Source of the DNA: Agarophyton chilense
Taxonomy: Eukaryota; Rhodophyta; Florideophyceae; Gracilariales; Gracilariaceae
Length of the DNA stretch: 64,000 nucleotides
Assembly (NCBI GenBank): GCA_030374765.1
Contig: JARGXX010000016.1
Coordinates: 1,302,001-1,366,000, forward strand
Reading direction: 5' to 3'
Below, piece by piece: positions 33,101 through 43,120 of the stretch; the first letter of the stretch is position 1; the number at the start of each line of letters is the position of its first letter. Under the pieces are notes generated by a model. It searched no databases and had not been told where the DNA came from. It was given only the letters and a program-made list of their open reading frames with translations. Made by a program: the position numbers and the translations under genes.

Positions 33101-33370
33101 GGTTTCTATCATTCGAAGGCCGAAGTTCTCGGCAAGCCTCGCGAGGAAATGGTCAAGATCGCTGCGGAATGGGCTCTTCAGGTCGCCATGTTGTCTGAGA
33201 TTCCCTCTATTTCTAAGCGATCGGCGATGCTGATGGGGATTGATGAGCGGCTTGTTAATATTGCACCCGAATATCCAAGACGCGGACGATTCCGTGGCCG
33301 TGGGCGAGGCTTCGTGCACCGAGGTCGCGGAGGGCATCGAGGCCAGAGCAGGGAAGACACCGCCCGCTGA
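30140..33370 (+). CDS. DEAD-box helicase-like protein with degenerate ATPase motifs
   Basis: 1076 residues. The N-terminus (about 15-45) is an RG/RGRG-rich RNA-binding tract, then ~530 disordered residues. The helicase core runs from about 580 to 950. A Q-motif-like IQE occurs near 601. Motif II is intact (DEAD, 733-736), as is TPGR, and motif IV is recognisable. Motif I reads SAVGRS (622-627) instead of TGTGKT, motif III reads ASN (766-768) instead of SAT, and motif VI reads HRIEKTSH (914-921) instead of HRIGRTGR. Motifs Ia and V are also eroded. The C-terminal extension ('NGYRAYLGFYHS', then 'VNIAPEYPRRGRF') resembles the Mss116/RH31-type organellar helicases and ends in another RGG tract. 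It probably binds RNA without normal ATP-driven unwinding. The long open frame argues against a pseudogene. Confidence 0.88.
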   Translation: MNAASVSHDARTPAHARGREHERGRGRGRARGRGRARGRGSSVSGRVADSHAVPSPSADAHVPGTDPLNGSNHASPQLPLHLITLVDATSPPSKENPTVQSQPDSIAPASSPLSQVPVGDQVSPIASPARQQRPVSIRSRTTPRNMTVVLNQTNQVSIDSDHVPPAMSIPGNIATLVDPIKPLASPKPVQRDMNNSATDPSHPSHNAPPSPAVGAKHVVTIIGESVSIKSDPTGPLRMSNKNKPEENHNGNMNLKTARPGDKKPKDGTSLENKYNGNKLDDKNISSGSPEEDNSKHKTLRATEADDVKFGDEADVDNGIDTKKSSTMKKHHKGSDEKKLTHENTNTSIVANDSTVLDASTSTSDTSASKPDKANNETNDASAGSHSSHLLAHANNNAKSLTQRKFRSSRQGIANATVTNATSENYRSPELHTSPSVPNASLTQPKHAEASTLVSHKTQKSEPVSSRVAQSNGAVRSSQGSKMRPDLKRRHIRQTSQPLEASQPRQGDGSPVWRVMESSSTRAGTAAASSTARTSEVENTEIQRQSDRTTPHQRVLAPTTPPEKVPATVASKSLSASFDSLNIHPLLKEVIAKKFGYQSMSTIQERTIPVALTGSDILASVRSAVGRSLAFLLPALHRTITEPQSATSVLVLVATRHVARLTMNVVRSLLSFSDQHTARMASGGTKVRIDLELMEENRNPTVIVATPGRLLDHLTNESSGFKEALQQIKVLILDEADRLMEAPIVEEVEKILQHLPAPEQRQTMVFASNLRGDFKAFAALALRPNYEFMDFDEDQLATQKVAQSLLVTRLQDQSAALAVLLMQCMKLSDYKIVVFFTTARHTQFYAQLFEAMGRSVFVLHSRLSEAERENVCSAFREKQNVILFTSDMVTPNLQFAHVSSVIQVGLPIDRAQYMHRIEKTSHAEKGGSAVVLLAPFEKERFKTQVSGLSIQQIPKLPKDMMAAMQGAVEGSIKKVPLYVKVNGYRAYLGFYHSKAEVLGKPREEMVKIAAEWALQVAMLSEIPSISKRSAMLMGIDERLVNIAPEYPRRGRFRGRGRGFVHRGRGGHRGQSREDTAR

Positions 33371-35870
33371 GAAGGCTATAATTGCATAGTTTGGGAAAGT
33401 GGCAGACACTGATCCTGTGTTTTCGAAACTGTTGTTGATCCTACCTTTTACCTTGTTGACATCTTCACTCTTAGACTTGTAGATTCTGTCCTTAACTTGT
33501 ACAGTTTTTTTTTTTAATGAATGGCGAAAATCTCGATACACCTTGCAATGGATCAATCGTGTTCGCTTTCTTCCGTGTCAGCTCTGAGGTCCATTTCTTT
33601 AAATCATACAACATAGATCTACACAAGCTAATAATCAGATGCATCACGAGACGCTCTCGAGCTTATTGTATGTGAACAAGCGGCCCTCCACTTCGCTGCC
33701 TTCGTAGATGCGAAGTACATATCTGCAGAGAGGTGAACATACACACACCGCTTCCTATGACCAATGCATAAGAGAGGGGTTGGTAACTATCACCATCATC
33801 AGGGACCGCCCACTTGAGGGCCGTTCTTAACAGCGTGCCTGAACATGTGTATTATTGCGTTACGCTCTTAAACTGGACGTGTACGGGTTCCCACTGCTCC
33901 TTACTGTAAGAATTCTGACCCGAAAAATGACCGAGAAATTATATGTTAACACTTGGCGTTACCGCTTGGCCACGACATGGCGTCCAAATCATTTCCACCT
34001 TGTGACGCATGAAAACGCACTGCCTGTATTCCAAGCCTTCCACGCTTTCTTTACGTTCCCCTTCTAACTTCGTCTTGGTTCAGGTTTTACGTTCGCCATG
34101 GCAAAGTTTTCCTTGCCTGCGACCTCTACTCGTCCCACGCCTTCAACAACAGCATCTAACCAACCCGAGTTGTAACAAAACAAAATAGGTTCCTCTACCG
34201 TCTTGCGAGTGACACAATTTTTTAAAAACTAAACAGACTCTTCTCAACATGCGCATTTCTTAACTAGTTGTACGTTCACCAAATTTTCAAAAAACTAACT
34301 TGTACATTCAACAACACTATTCCCCTCGTTAAAGTCTTCGAAAACATCAATCTATGTCAAGTCGGAAAATGGAAAATACCAAACTCCAAATTTCAAATGG
34401 GTACAAGCACATTCTTTTGTTTATGGTATCCGGTTTGATAGAAATTCATTACGCCAACTTTTCTTCTTTCTTAGAGTCGCAAAAACAGACCAAATTTTAT
34501 AGCTATCTAAATTCATAAACAATAACTATTTTAGAGAAGATAAACCAAGATTTTGTTTGAAAAAGAGCCACAGAACGAAGACCGAACTTGTGGCTAGAAT
34601 AGTTTTTTGAATGTACACAGAGCAGATCAAAGATATTTCTTTTGAGGGCGTTGTGGAAAAACATGGAGATTGTACGGCATTCAGACACTGCAAACAACCT
34701 GCTGCTTGATGAAAAAATTAATATGAACCATTACCGAATACAGAGATACACTTGAAATTGGTACAAGACAGAAAAACAGAAACAAGTGCGTGGTTAAATT
34801 TACAGACACACGTGCGGAAAAACTTTTGATAGAAAAATACTTTGCACGGAAAACAGCTCTAGTGAAGAAGAGATCGCTACATTGTTTTCGCTAATTGGGT
34901 TTTCTAGCCTCATTGCGTTGATTGGAGACAATGCGAAAGTAAATCTGGCGTTTGGTACTGCGATTGGTGTTGAATTTACAAGGGCATAACTAGATGTGAG
35001 TTTTACGAGAAATTCGTTTTATAAAAAAAGAGGAAAGTTTGAACGGTGCTTTGATAGACACTAAACAATTCTTTTCCAGACGAGTTGGCGAGATCGACTC
35101 ACACAGGCGCCCGAAATTATTTTGATCCGCGTCTCTTCTTCTAAGTCAATTAAGTCATATGAGAAAGCTATTTAATATCGTTAATGTTTTAATCCAGAGC
35201 CTGCATAGAAATTATTATTTCCGGAGACTTGACGAAAAATTGACGCCTCTGCGTTTGGTCGACTAAAGCTTTACTCCACCTCCTCGTGGTGTCGACTGTG
35301 GAGCGTAAGCTGGCTAACGAAGTAAGTCAGGTAGGGATCCCTGTTGAAGAGGGTAGTGATCAGGCCGCCGTAGGCCATTGATACCTATCAAGTTGGTTTT
35401 TTTTAGAATTCTTGAGACTTGTTTCAATTTTCTGAGGAAACTAAATTGTCGCTACTTCGAGACCGGGCGTTGCGGCATGATGGTGAAAATTAATTTTTTA
35501 AGGCTAGGTTCGACGAAATGCAGGTCTTAAGTGAGTTCCCGTATGGGTTGTTTTCTATTGGGCTTTGCTGGCGTTGCTTGTGTTAGATTCCGGAACCGGG
35601 ATTATGTAAGATCTTTCCTCAATTGGGTGATCAGAGATTTTTCTCCGTGCGCAAGTTTATCATCAGTGCGATGCGGGAAATCGCGTGAAAGCCGTATCTG
35701 GCTGGGGGTTCTGCGTGTTTTTTAATCGAGTCTTATAATGTTTTTTTGAAGTTGCATATCGAAATTAACGGTTTTTGCGATATTGGTGTTTCGTTTTTGA
35801 AGGGTTTTCTGAAAAACAATTGTTCAAATTTCTGTACCATGCGCCTTGCGTAATAAAGTAAGGCGGGGGT
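33371..35870. other. 2.5 kb AT-rich spacer, no gene seen
   Basis: The 3' UTR of the DEAD-like gene presumably occupies the first few hundred bases; a T run lies at 33505-33515. Beyond that no frame shows a recognisable domain, and composition becomes AT-rich (34200-35200). This marks the change from gene island to repeat zone. Confidence 0.6.
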
Positions 35871-37260
35871 GTTTAAAGCACCAAGGTCTGTCTAGTAGTA
35901 ACTGTGAGTAGTGTTGTTGAGGCACGAATCTCAGGGACCTGGCGGATACGAGGCCCAGACCTAATTTCACTTGTATGGAGGTCGAGCGGCGGCTGGACCT
36001 ATTGAGGTCACGCGCCCAGCCGGAAGCAGCCCTATCAAACGCGCAAGCCTTTACTACGGGTTAAAGTAGTCCCGAGAGCGGAATGGGTTGACCTTTTCCA
36101 GAGGTGATGGACCTGCAACAAGTAAAATTTCAAACTGCAGGCCTCTCGGGCAGTAAATCGAGGGCAAAGGGATGGATGCTTTGGGCATCCTCAGAAAAGA
36201 GTTTGGGGGTAATCTTTTAGGTTACCTTGGAGAAAAGTGGCAGAGTAAAAATGCTCTCCTTCGTGTAATCAGGAATGAGGTACCGGGGATCCCTAAAAAG
36301 GGTGACGTGGATACCGTATTCCGATGCATTGAAGATAAAACATACCCGCTAAGTGTCGAAGGAAGTGCGCCGAAGACGGGGCCTTCTAGGGAGGTATCGA
36401 GTACTCGAGTTGTAACCGGCTCGGATGAGAGACCCCGAGAGCGTTCAAGACGCACACTAGGGGGCAAAGAGGGTGAGTTCTCGAGTGGATACGAGTCCGA
36501 GTCCACTCCACATTCCGACTCAGAGGAAGAGACTGCTGCCCACCTCAGTGAAATGCAAAGAATTCGTTCTTTCACGGAGGGGTTTGAGAAGGTGCAAAAG
36601 CGCATGACTAAAGACATAAAGGAATTGAAAGAGTCGCGGAAGAGTTCAAAGAGAAAATCAAAGGGAATAGATTTCTCGCCAACATCAGACAGGCGATGGA
36701 AGGGGTTGTTGTCGATTCCGGAAATGACTCTGACTCAGAGCCCGACGATGGAAATGAGGGAACTTCGAGCCTCGCGAGGAAGTCTTTGAATTTGAAGCGG
36801 CAGAAGGCTAAAAAGAAGTTCTGGGTTGCCTTCGCTAGCAAACCGTTTCCTGAACAACACGTATCTGTTGACAGCCTTGAAGGTGAAGATATTCTCCGCA
36901 AAGCCCTGACGAATTATCCCACAGTCTCTGCGTGGGTTGAAGCTCGTCATTTGACGAGCATTCGGAACAGGCCCGGAAGATGCAATGCTAACTCGGGTTA
37001 TTGACTGCCTCATCAGCTCGCTGGGCATAAGAAGAGCCAAAAACGAGTTGGCAGCGGAGTTAACAATTCGTAGGTTGGCGGCAGTGATAATGGGCGATAA
37101 GACTGGAAACTGGGAAGCGGCAAGAGAACTCGGAGAAGAGCACGACGATTTGATAAGCGAGTCAATGAAGCGTAAGCTTCACAAGTCGGGAAAACTTCGG
37201 AAAGAGTTTAAGGAGGACAAGTCAGCCTTGGCTGATCAAGGTGACGGGAACAAAGCATAG
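35870..37260 (+). mobile_element. Unclassified retroelement-like remnant with gag-like coding
   Basis: After a GC-richer untranslated-looking leader (about 35870-36170) comes a coding stretch of about 1.1 kb. Its product would start 'MDALGILRKEFGGNLLGYL', then have an acidic serine-rich linker, a lysine-rich coiled coil ('KRMTKDIKELKESRKSSKRK') and a compact helical part ('LTRVIDCLISSLGIRRAKNEL'). This order resembles gag-type proteins of DIRS-like or other retroelements, but no zinc knuckle or pol domain is attached. It looks broken in about two places and is treated as a fossil. A host origin is not excluded. Confidence 0.4.
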
Positions 37261-37419
37261 AAAACAATGACAACAGCAACTGCGATTTTTAGTTCGATGG
37301 GCATGCGGGATGTGTTTCCTATCGCAGGGTCGTCCGATAAATAGGACGGGTATATAATGGAAGCAAGCGCACGACAACGACAAAAGTTGGGAACAAAAGA
37401 AGAAGAATAAAAAGCTTAC

Positions 37420-37623
37420 CTGAGCGACTTCAATGTGTGCTTTATTGCTTATATGCCGAGCATATTCACCCCTTTCTATTGGTACAAGAGAGAAACGCTG
37501 CCCAAACGGCCTTGCGAGCAATTCTTGCAAGGCATCGGGGAGGATTTGTTCCGCCGGAATTAATTCCGTTGCGGAGGAGTCCGTAGGAGAGGTTGATTCT
37601 ACGTTTGAATACAGTGACCTCAC
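37420..37623 (-). CDS. Unrecognised possible exon ending in a consensus splice donor
   Basis: On the minus strand a 68-codon open stretch runs from the ATG at 37623 to 37420 and stops exactly at CAG|GTAAGC, a near-perfect 5' splice site, in phase 0. Its sequence (ending 'EYARHISNKAHIEVAQ') is not low-complexity and belongs to no family I recognise. No partner exon could be assigned between 37250 and 37400. Neighbouring minus-strand frames to 37711 suggest a longer decayed gene or element. Treat as a weak candidate. Confidence 0.3.
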
Positions 37624-38245
37624 TAATGGGTCGTTCTGAAGCCGGATCTAGTATCATTGCCAGAAATTGTTCTGGCAGCCTCGACGGGTATATCTCATTA
37701 TTATCAAACAATACCCAACTAAAGTATGTGAAAAATATTTACGCAAAGTGGAGGTTGAGAGAACTAAGAAGCCTTTCTTCTGGAGGTAAGGCGGGAAAGA
37801 TTGGGATCTTATAAGGAGCTGCACTGAGGCGGGCTAGGAGTCCGCGAAAAAAAAAATCGACTAGCCGATCAGGAAATAGAATGTCGAATACGATGGAAAA
37901 TCTATTTAAGGGATATGATTGACCACATGAACTCTATAACCCCGTAACAAAACATCCCCGGCCAAAGAGCCAGGGATGCAGAGCGGTTACACCAGAACAT
38001 TCACATCTTTCACCGTATCGATGTAAGATAGGGCTGGGGGTTTGGGATGATCATGTGGAAACTTAAACCGAAAATCGTTCAAGTCAGTTCGCCAGATTTC
38101 TGAAACAGACTCACAGAATTCCGACACTCGGAATCAGTTTTCTGAAAAAATCGTTAGAACAGAAAACTCCTTCCCAAAATATCAATTTAGAGCTTGGAAC
38201 CTATATCACAAATAGCTCTCAGTGAGTTTGTGTTTGTAGTATTCA

Positions 38246-38266
38246 AGAGTTTGATATTCAAACTCT
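38246..38266. repeat. Inverted repeat, 9-bp stem
   Basis: AGAGTTTGA (38246-38254), a 3-nt loop TAT and the exact complement TCAAACTCT (38258-38266). The flanks (attca / gaat) nearly extend the stem. It is the first of three hairpins in 170 bp. Confidence 0.75.
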
Positions 38267-38297
38267 GAATATATATTGTTTTGTATTTGAATATTTT

Positions 38298-38325
38298 ACG
38301 AGAGCATTATAACAAATGCTCTCGT
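38298..38325. repeat. Inverted repeat, 10-bp stem
   Basis: ACGAGAGCAT (38298-38307), an 8-nt loop and the exact complement ATGCTCTCGT (38316-38325). It is the second of three hairpins in a row. Confidence 0.8.
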
Positions 38326-38377
38326 CATTGTACTGTTACTACCTTCTCTCTCGTATGTTTTTGATTATCATAAAAGC

Positions 38378-38413
38378 GAGGTAGCAAACACTGTAACATA
38401 TGTTTGCTACCTC
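38378..38413. repeat. Inverted repeat, 12-bp stem
   Basis: GAGGTAGCAAAC (38378-38389), a 12-nt loop and the exact complement GTTTGCTACCTC (38402-38413). It is the longest of the three hairpins. The cluster may be a MITE remnant, a transposon end or a small structured RNA. Confidence 0.8.
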
Positions 38414-38779
38414 AACAAGCAACTTGTTCAGAACATAACCTTCGCTGAAAATAGCATGTGTAATAGGGAACATAGTAGTGGGCCTGTTTGTGGGATTTTA
38501 AGTGGGTTGTTGGTCTAGGATTGGTTTTTGGGGAATGGGGGTAAGCTGGCTGGGACTTAATTAATTTCTGGTTGAGTCGCGTGGATGCCATCGCGTGGTA
38601 GTTTAAAAACACTATAGCTTCGTATTAAAAATTGAATTAATGTTGTCAAATTTTATTTTTTACATTGCCAATTAATACTTACTTAGAATGCGAAGCGATA
38701 TAGTACGAGCGTAGCGAGCTGTCACTGTAGTCAATGAGAGGAAACGATAAATAGGCGGCCTCAGGAAAAAATAAAGGAG

Positions 38780-39325
38780 ATGGAATCATTCAGTTTCCAG
38801 AAAACACTTCTAAAGGGAATCGTATGGCAGAATCCAAAAGCTTTTACCTATTTTCACGTTTTTTGGGTCGGAACTGCTGCAGAAGACAATAATCTTTTGA
38901 GAAACGCTTCGAAACTAATTCAAGAGAATGAAGCTGGATACAAAGATGGATTGCCCCTCTTCAAAAGCGCACGCACGGAAGAAAGACCGCGTAAGAGTTC
39001 AAAAACGAGAAAGCAGTGATATGATGCAGGAATTTGACCTCCTCTTTAACTCAGTCATTCTTTTGGTATCGGCACCGAAGGCAAAAACAGCGATTATGCG
39101 CGTGCATCTTGAGCTGAAAACGGCAAAAAAACGACAACCGACAATGTTGAAAACAGGTTAATGAGCGATATGGATCTACAAAATAGACTTATGGACCGTT
39201 ACGAACAGGCAGTGATGCGCTATGAGCGTGGACAAATAATGAACAATGCAGTATTCGTCGAAGATTTTAAGGATGCTATGGATCCAGCAAAGGTGCATTA
39301 CTACTCTGTTCGCTTCAAGATTTAG
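38780..39325 (+). other. Unrecognised decayed coding stretch
   Basis: Successive short frames on the plus strand have lysine-rich, helical-looking products: one begins 'MESFSFQKTLLKGIVW', and a later one at about 39161-39325 reads 'MDLQNRLMDRYEQAVMRYE'. They may belong to one decayed gene or element. No family is recognised. Confidence 0.25.
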
Positions 39326-39749
39326 TAAAAAACCTCAGAAAAAATAAGAAGCCATGGCCCTGCTGAAACGTAACCAATTTGTGATTGTGACGGTGTCTAA
39401 TAGCACCGGGTAGTGGTAAGAAACGATCAAAACATATATTTGGTAAGCTCTGGATGCGCTATTTTAAATTCACTTCGTCTTTGTCGTGCGTTATCTTTTG
39501 TTTAAATCACAGGTCTTCAACATAGAACAAAATAACGGAGTCTTACTTTTCAATACAACCAGCATGAAAGGATCTAATTTGACTCTCATGTTTTTCTAGT
39601 GATAAACGGATCCTTCCCTTTTTCTTGGCTTGTTTTAGAAACCAACCTTTCTTGTGACCTTTTTTCATCTTTCTAAAGTCTCCAGGACATCGATATTCTT
39701 CTCTCACCCTCTACCAGATTTATTGCATAACGACCTGTCGAATTCGGTG

Positions 39750-40158
39750 CTCACTGTGCGAGCTGACTTCAACCGCGTCATGAGCACCTGCTTCAATGGC
39801 GCCACCAGCATCTTGAAGCGCACAGGTTTGGCTTGTTTGGATGAAAAACGAAAGAAGGAGATTCAGGATCCTATTGTCTACTAATTCGGCAACATTGCAA
39901 TGCTACAAACTACTATGTTCAATCTTGGCTTTAACGTCTACGGCGGATTCTCCCTATATTTGAATTCGCTTCCCAAGAAAGAAGAGCTGGGATGTTTTCA
40001 ATCAGATCTTGGAGAGGACAGAAGTTGTCACGATTTAAGGTGCTTGCTTCGGGGCCGGAGTTGAGGGTTATCTTCGTCTCAGCGCATTCGCCCCAAGTGA
40101 GGCTTGTGAAGAAGCATTCAAACGACTTGGAGCAATGTACGAAAGCGTGATAGCATGA
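39750..40158 (+). pseudogene. dapL: LL-diaminopimelate aminotransferase (dapL) 3'-half pseudogene
   Basis: The conceptual products match the C-terminal third of DapL, the PLP enzyme that makes LL-diaminopimelate for lysine synthesis in plastids. Matches include 'ADFNRVMSTCFNGATSI' (DapL: DFNRI.CTCFNGASN), 'FNLGFNVYGG' (LGYDVYGG), 'RKKSWDVFNQILERTEVVT' (SSWDVFAEILEKTHVVT) and 'GVEGYLRLSAF' (GEGFVRVSAFGHRE). It is dead. There is an in-frame TAA at 39882-39884, a frame change near 39945, further in-frame stops within the matching part, and no N-terminal two thirds. Its natural-like terminator is TGA at 40156-40158. It is a host gene copy stranded among transposons; whether it is a retrocopy or an old duplicate is open. 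Confidence 0.8.
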
Positions 40159-40337
40159 AACGACTCATCTGCTGGTATGATCATGATTTCCCACCGAAAC
40201 TATTTTTGTACTTGTGCCCCAACGAACATAGAAACTCATATATTATACTTTCGGTCTTGAATTCTAGTCATCACCTCACTTTGTAGCAATTTGAACAACG
40301 TCTTAATTTATAAGGTGTTTAGACAGACCTACACGTT

Positions 40338-40576
40338 GTGGGTCATGTTTTGTTGAAGACAGCAATAAAAAAAGCTGGGTACCACGAGCTTGTCAAAATT
40401 GCGATGGTGACTCATAATGCCGAAAAAAATGGAGAATCCATTTATTGCTGCGCTTTGCGCCGGACTTGGAACAGGTCATATAGAACCAGGGGCTCCTTTC
40501 CGTTCCGAAAGACTCGCACAGTATGATGAGTTAAATATGAGGGAAGATAACTTGGGTGGTTGTGCTACATTCGCTT
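40338..40576 (+). pseudogene. Enolase pseudogene fragment
   Basis: The conceptual product of the right part, 'PFIAALCAGLGTGHIE' followed by 'PGAPFRSERLAQYDEL', matches the enolase C-terminus ([31 protein letters not shown]). Upstream, 'LLKTAIKKAGYHELVKIAM' resembles the enolase AIEKAGY..K..IGM segment, and 'MVTHNAEKNGE' resembles MVSHRSGETED. The two blocks would then be joined by an internal deletion of roughly a hundred codons. The left block might instead align just before the MVSHRSGE loop, in which case the deletion is small. There is also a frame change between the 'GE' and 'PFIAAL' parts (about 40435), and a TAA replaces a codon after 'ATFA' (about 40576). It is only ~180 bp from the dapL pseudogene and on the same strand. 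Confidence 0.75.
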
Positions 40577-40926
40577 AAGACTACTTGAGGGGCTCGTGGA
40601 TGGTGGAAAATTCTCGGAACCCGGCGTAGATGTGAGTGAAATGCATAGAGGCCATCGACAGTCGGAATCTTGCGAAGTAGATACTACCATACTTAGCCCC
40701 TTTTATCTCATGGAGATATATAATACACAAAACCTTTAGACGCCTATTCCAACATGTCGTAAGAGACAACGTTGATTTTGATCCAGCGGCATTTTTCTCA
40801 AAGGCTGACCTGTAAGGATTATATCACGTTTTGCATTCATTTTGTTCTGTCTTTTGGCTTGTTGACTTCATCAAATATATCTCTTCCAATGTCTGATAGT
40901 TCGAAGCATGGATCGCAAAAGACGGA

Positions 40927-40931
40927 GATGC
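40927..40931. repeat. Target-site duplication GATGC, left copy
   Basis: GATGC directly before the left LTR of the young Copia element. It is repeated at 45884-45888 directly after the right LTR. A 5-bp duplication is normal for Copia integrases. Confidence 0.85.
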
Positions 40932-41179
40932 TAAGTATTGAGCAGTATTCGGGTACTAGGTGGTATCTGAGGCAGGCTAAGGTATGCGAGGTAGCTGCTC
41001 GTTCGTAGTCAGATGACCTTGAGGTGCAGCACCTTGTGTTTATATGCTCTCTTATACAGCCAAGATGTATGTACAATACAAGTAATAAAATAACTAAGCT
41101 AAGCGGGTGCAAGTAATATCAGTGCTCTCGTGCATAATGGTTCTCTCGTGCATCAGTTTGTATTCTGTCGACATACGTA
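40932..41179 (-). repeat. 3' LTR of the young Copia element
   Basis: 248 bp, matching 45636-45883 with about three substitutions and no indels. Defined by the end of identity and by the GATGC target duplication. The termini read TAAG...CGTA on the plus strand, not the usual TG...CA. Confidence 0.9.
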
Positions 41180-41194
41180 TTCCCCCTTTTTTGG

Positions 41195-43120
41195 TTACCC
41201 AAAATTCTTCTGTGAACTTTTGGTTTCAGATACGCTACCGAAGTCTGTGTTCAGTCTTCCTGTGTAGAGTGTCAATTGTAAGGCATCAGTCAGGCAGCTT
41301 TCTTTCTTCATCAGCGGGTCGGCGAGGTTGACTGATCCAGGTATCCATGATATGGACTCTACATATCCGGTTTCAAATTCAAACCTTATGCTACTCACAT
41401 CTCCTCTTATTGTCTTGTCGACCGAGTTCTTTCGGGTTGACATAGATGTGAATAAATCTTTTGAATCAACTAATATTCTCAACTTGATATCAGCATCTAG
41501 CAGTTCTTCGTACGCCTTCTTGATAGTTTTTCCTTCAACTATTCCTTCTCCAGCAGCGAATATTTCCGCGGCCGGTACACTTTTTACTGGTCTCTTTGCC
41601 CTATGCGACATCCATGAAATGACATGGTAAATCGAATCTTTGTTCATCTTGCCAATCAATAATCCAGTTAGTATTCCCAATTGTCCAATGTCGTCTATAC
41701 GTGACGCATCTGAGAACACTAATATACTCAGCTCGTATTCTGCATCATCCATAGGACTGGGGTAGGCAATCGTGGTGCCTAGCTTCTTGAGCTTTCTGAC
41801 AGTATTGATCTGTTCAATTATGTGTGACACTCTTATATCAGGTGCCTTTTGTTGTAGGTAGCTGCTGTAAAAGGAGCAAAGCGGTGATGCGCCCGTTCCT
41901 ATCCAGCTTAGCGAACTATTCACAGACGCGAACGCGCTTTTCTCAATTTGATTCAACATATCATCATACTCTTTCCGTCTTGGCCTTGATATAGGATATT
42001 CCATCACACCTTCCATTTTATCGTCAGCATTCGTCTCTATAGTAATATCACTGTTTTGAATGGTATTTATGCCGAAGAACCTGAGCTTTCCGGGGCCATT
42101 GTTGACAACTCCAAACTTGAACTTGTCATTAAATGATTCAATGAGATTTTGTGCTCTGTTGCCATCTCCAGCTATCTTCAGGTCATCAACTATTTTCGCG
42201 ACAATTAATACCAACTTTCCTTTGTCCTTTTTATAGAACAGTTGAGGTATATGTGCTGATTGCACTAATCCAATATTCTTCATTACTGTGTCAGATGCAT
42301 CTTGCCATTTGGCGTTTGCATTGACTAGCCCATATGCAGCAGCGAGGAGCAGCCAAGCGTGGGTGGATTTCATGGTGCTTTCTTTGGGCGGTCTGACGTA
42401 AACGTCTCTTTGGGCTTGCCCTGTCTGTGGGAAGGCAGCAGTAACATCTGCCTTATGCAGAGTCCAGCCTTTTAGGGACGCAATGCTTTCCAATATTCTT
42501 AAGCCTGTTGGAGGACATGTCGAACAGTCTTTGCTTAAGACATCTTTCAAGTTGTCCTCATTCCCGTGAGGAGCGATCCGAGCTTTAAATTTAAGCGACC
42601 CATCGTCATTGTGCTTGACTTTATACAGTGTATGACTGCTGATGATGTTAGCTCCGGGTGGTACATGCCTTCGGAGCACTGGTTTGGCCGTTTTGAGGAA
42701 GCTCTCTTCTTCCTTGACGTATGCGTTATGCACAGGGTACTGATCAAAACCTTGTGATTGGTGTTGCAGGAATGGTTTATTCCCGAAATGATCAAGCATT
42801 TGTTTCAACACGGTTGCTTCTAGACTTTCAACTTGAAGTGGTTTAGCGAGCTTGCTTGAGCTGGCGGGTAGACTGTCCGTATGATTCCACACCTCCTTCC
42901 ACATATCCAAAACCTCAGTGTGTCCATCGTCATAATTAATATTGACGTGTCCGTTTTCGGCTTCACTGTGTACGACACCAGGATAGAAGGTGTCGTTTAA
43001 TGGCCAATAAATTTCGACGCGATCTCCAATATCGGCGCCATTGCCGTGTTCGGCATCAACAAAGACTGACTCAGAGTCATCATAAGTGTCAGTAGTTGTC
43101 TGTGTATCAGGTGTCAGCAA
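41195..43120 (-). mobile_element. Copia reverse transcriptase and RNase H region
   Basis: This region has a Copia-type RT with 'LYKVKHNDDGSLKFKARIAP', 'LHKADVTAAFPQT' and a catalytic 'AKIVDDLKIAG' box. An RNase H part near the C-terminus has 'SILVFSDASRIDD', 'AAEIFAAGEGI', 'ILVDSKDL' and 'SWIPGSVNLADPLMK'. It ends just before the purine tract and the 3' LTR. Fossil or recently active element; see the parent entry. Confidence 0.9.

Larger units (their letters stand above)
37712..38779. other. AT-rich spacer with hairpin cluster
   Basis: No gene is supported. The notable content is three consecutive inverted repeats at 38246-38413, listed separately. An A run lies at 37850. Confidence 0.6.

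Noticed and set aside
40970-41000. 'TGGTATCTGAGG' word similar to the initiator-tRNA primer site of Copia elements
   Set aside because: It is inside the LTR and on the wrong strand for this minus-strand element.
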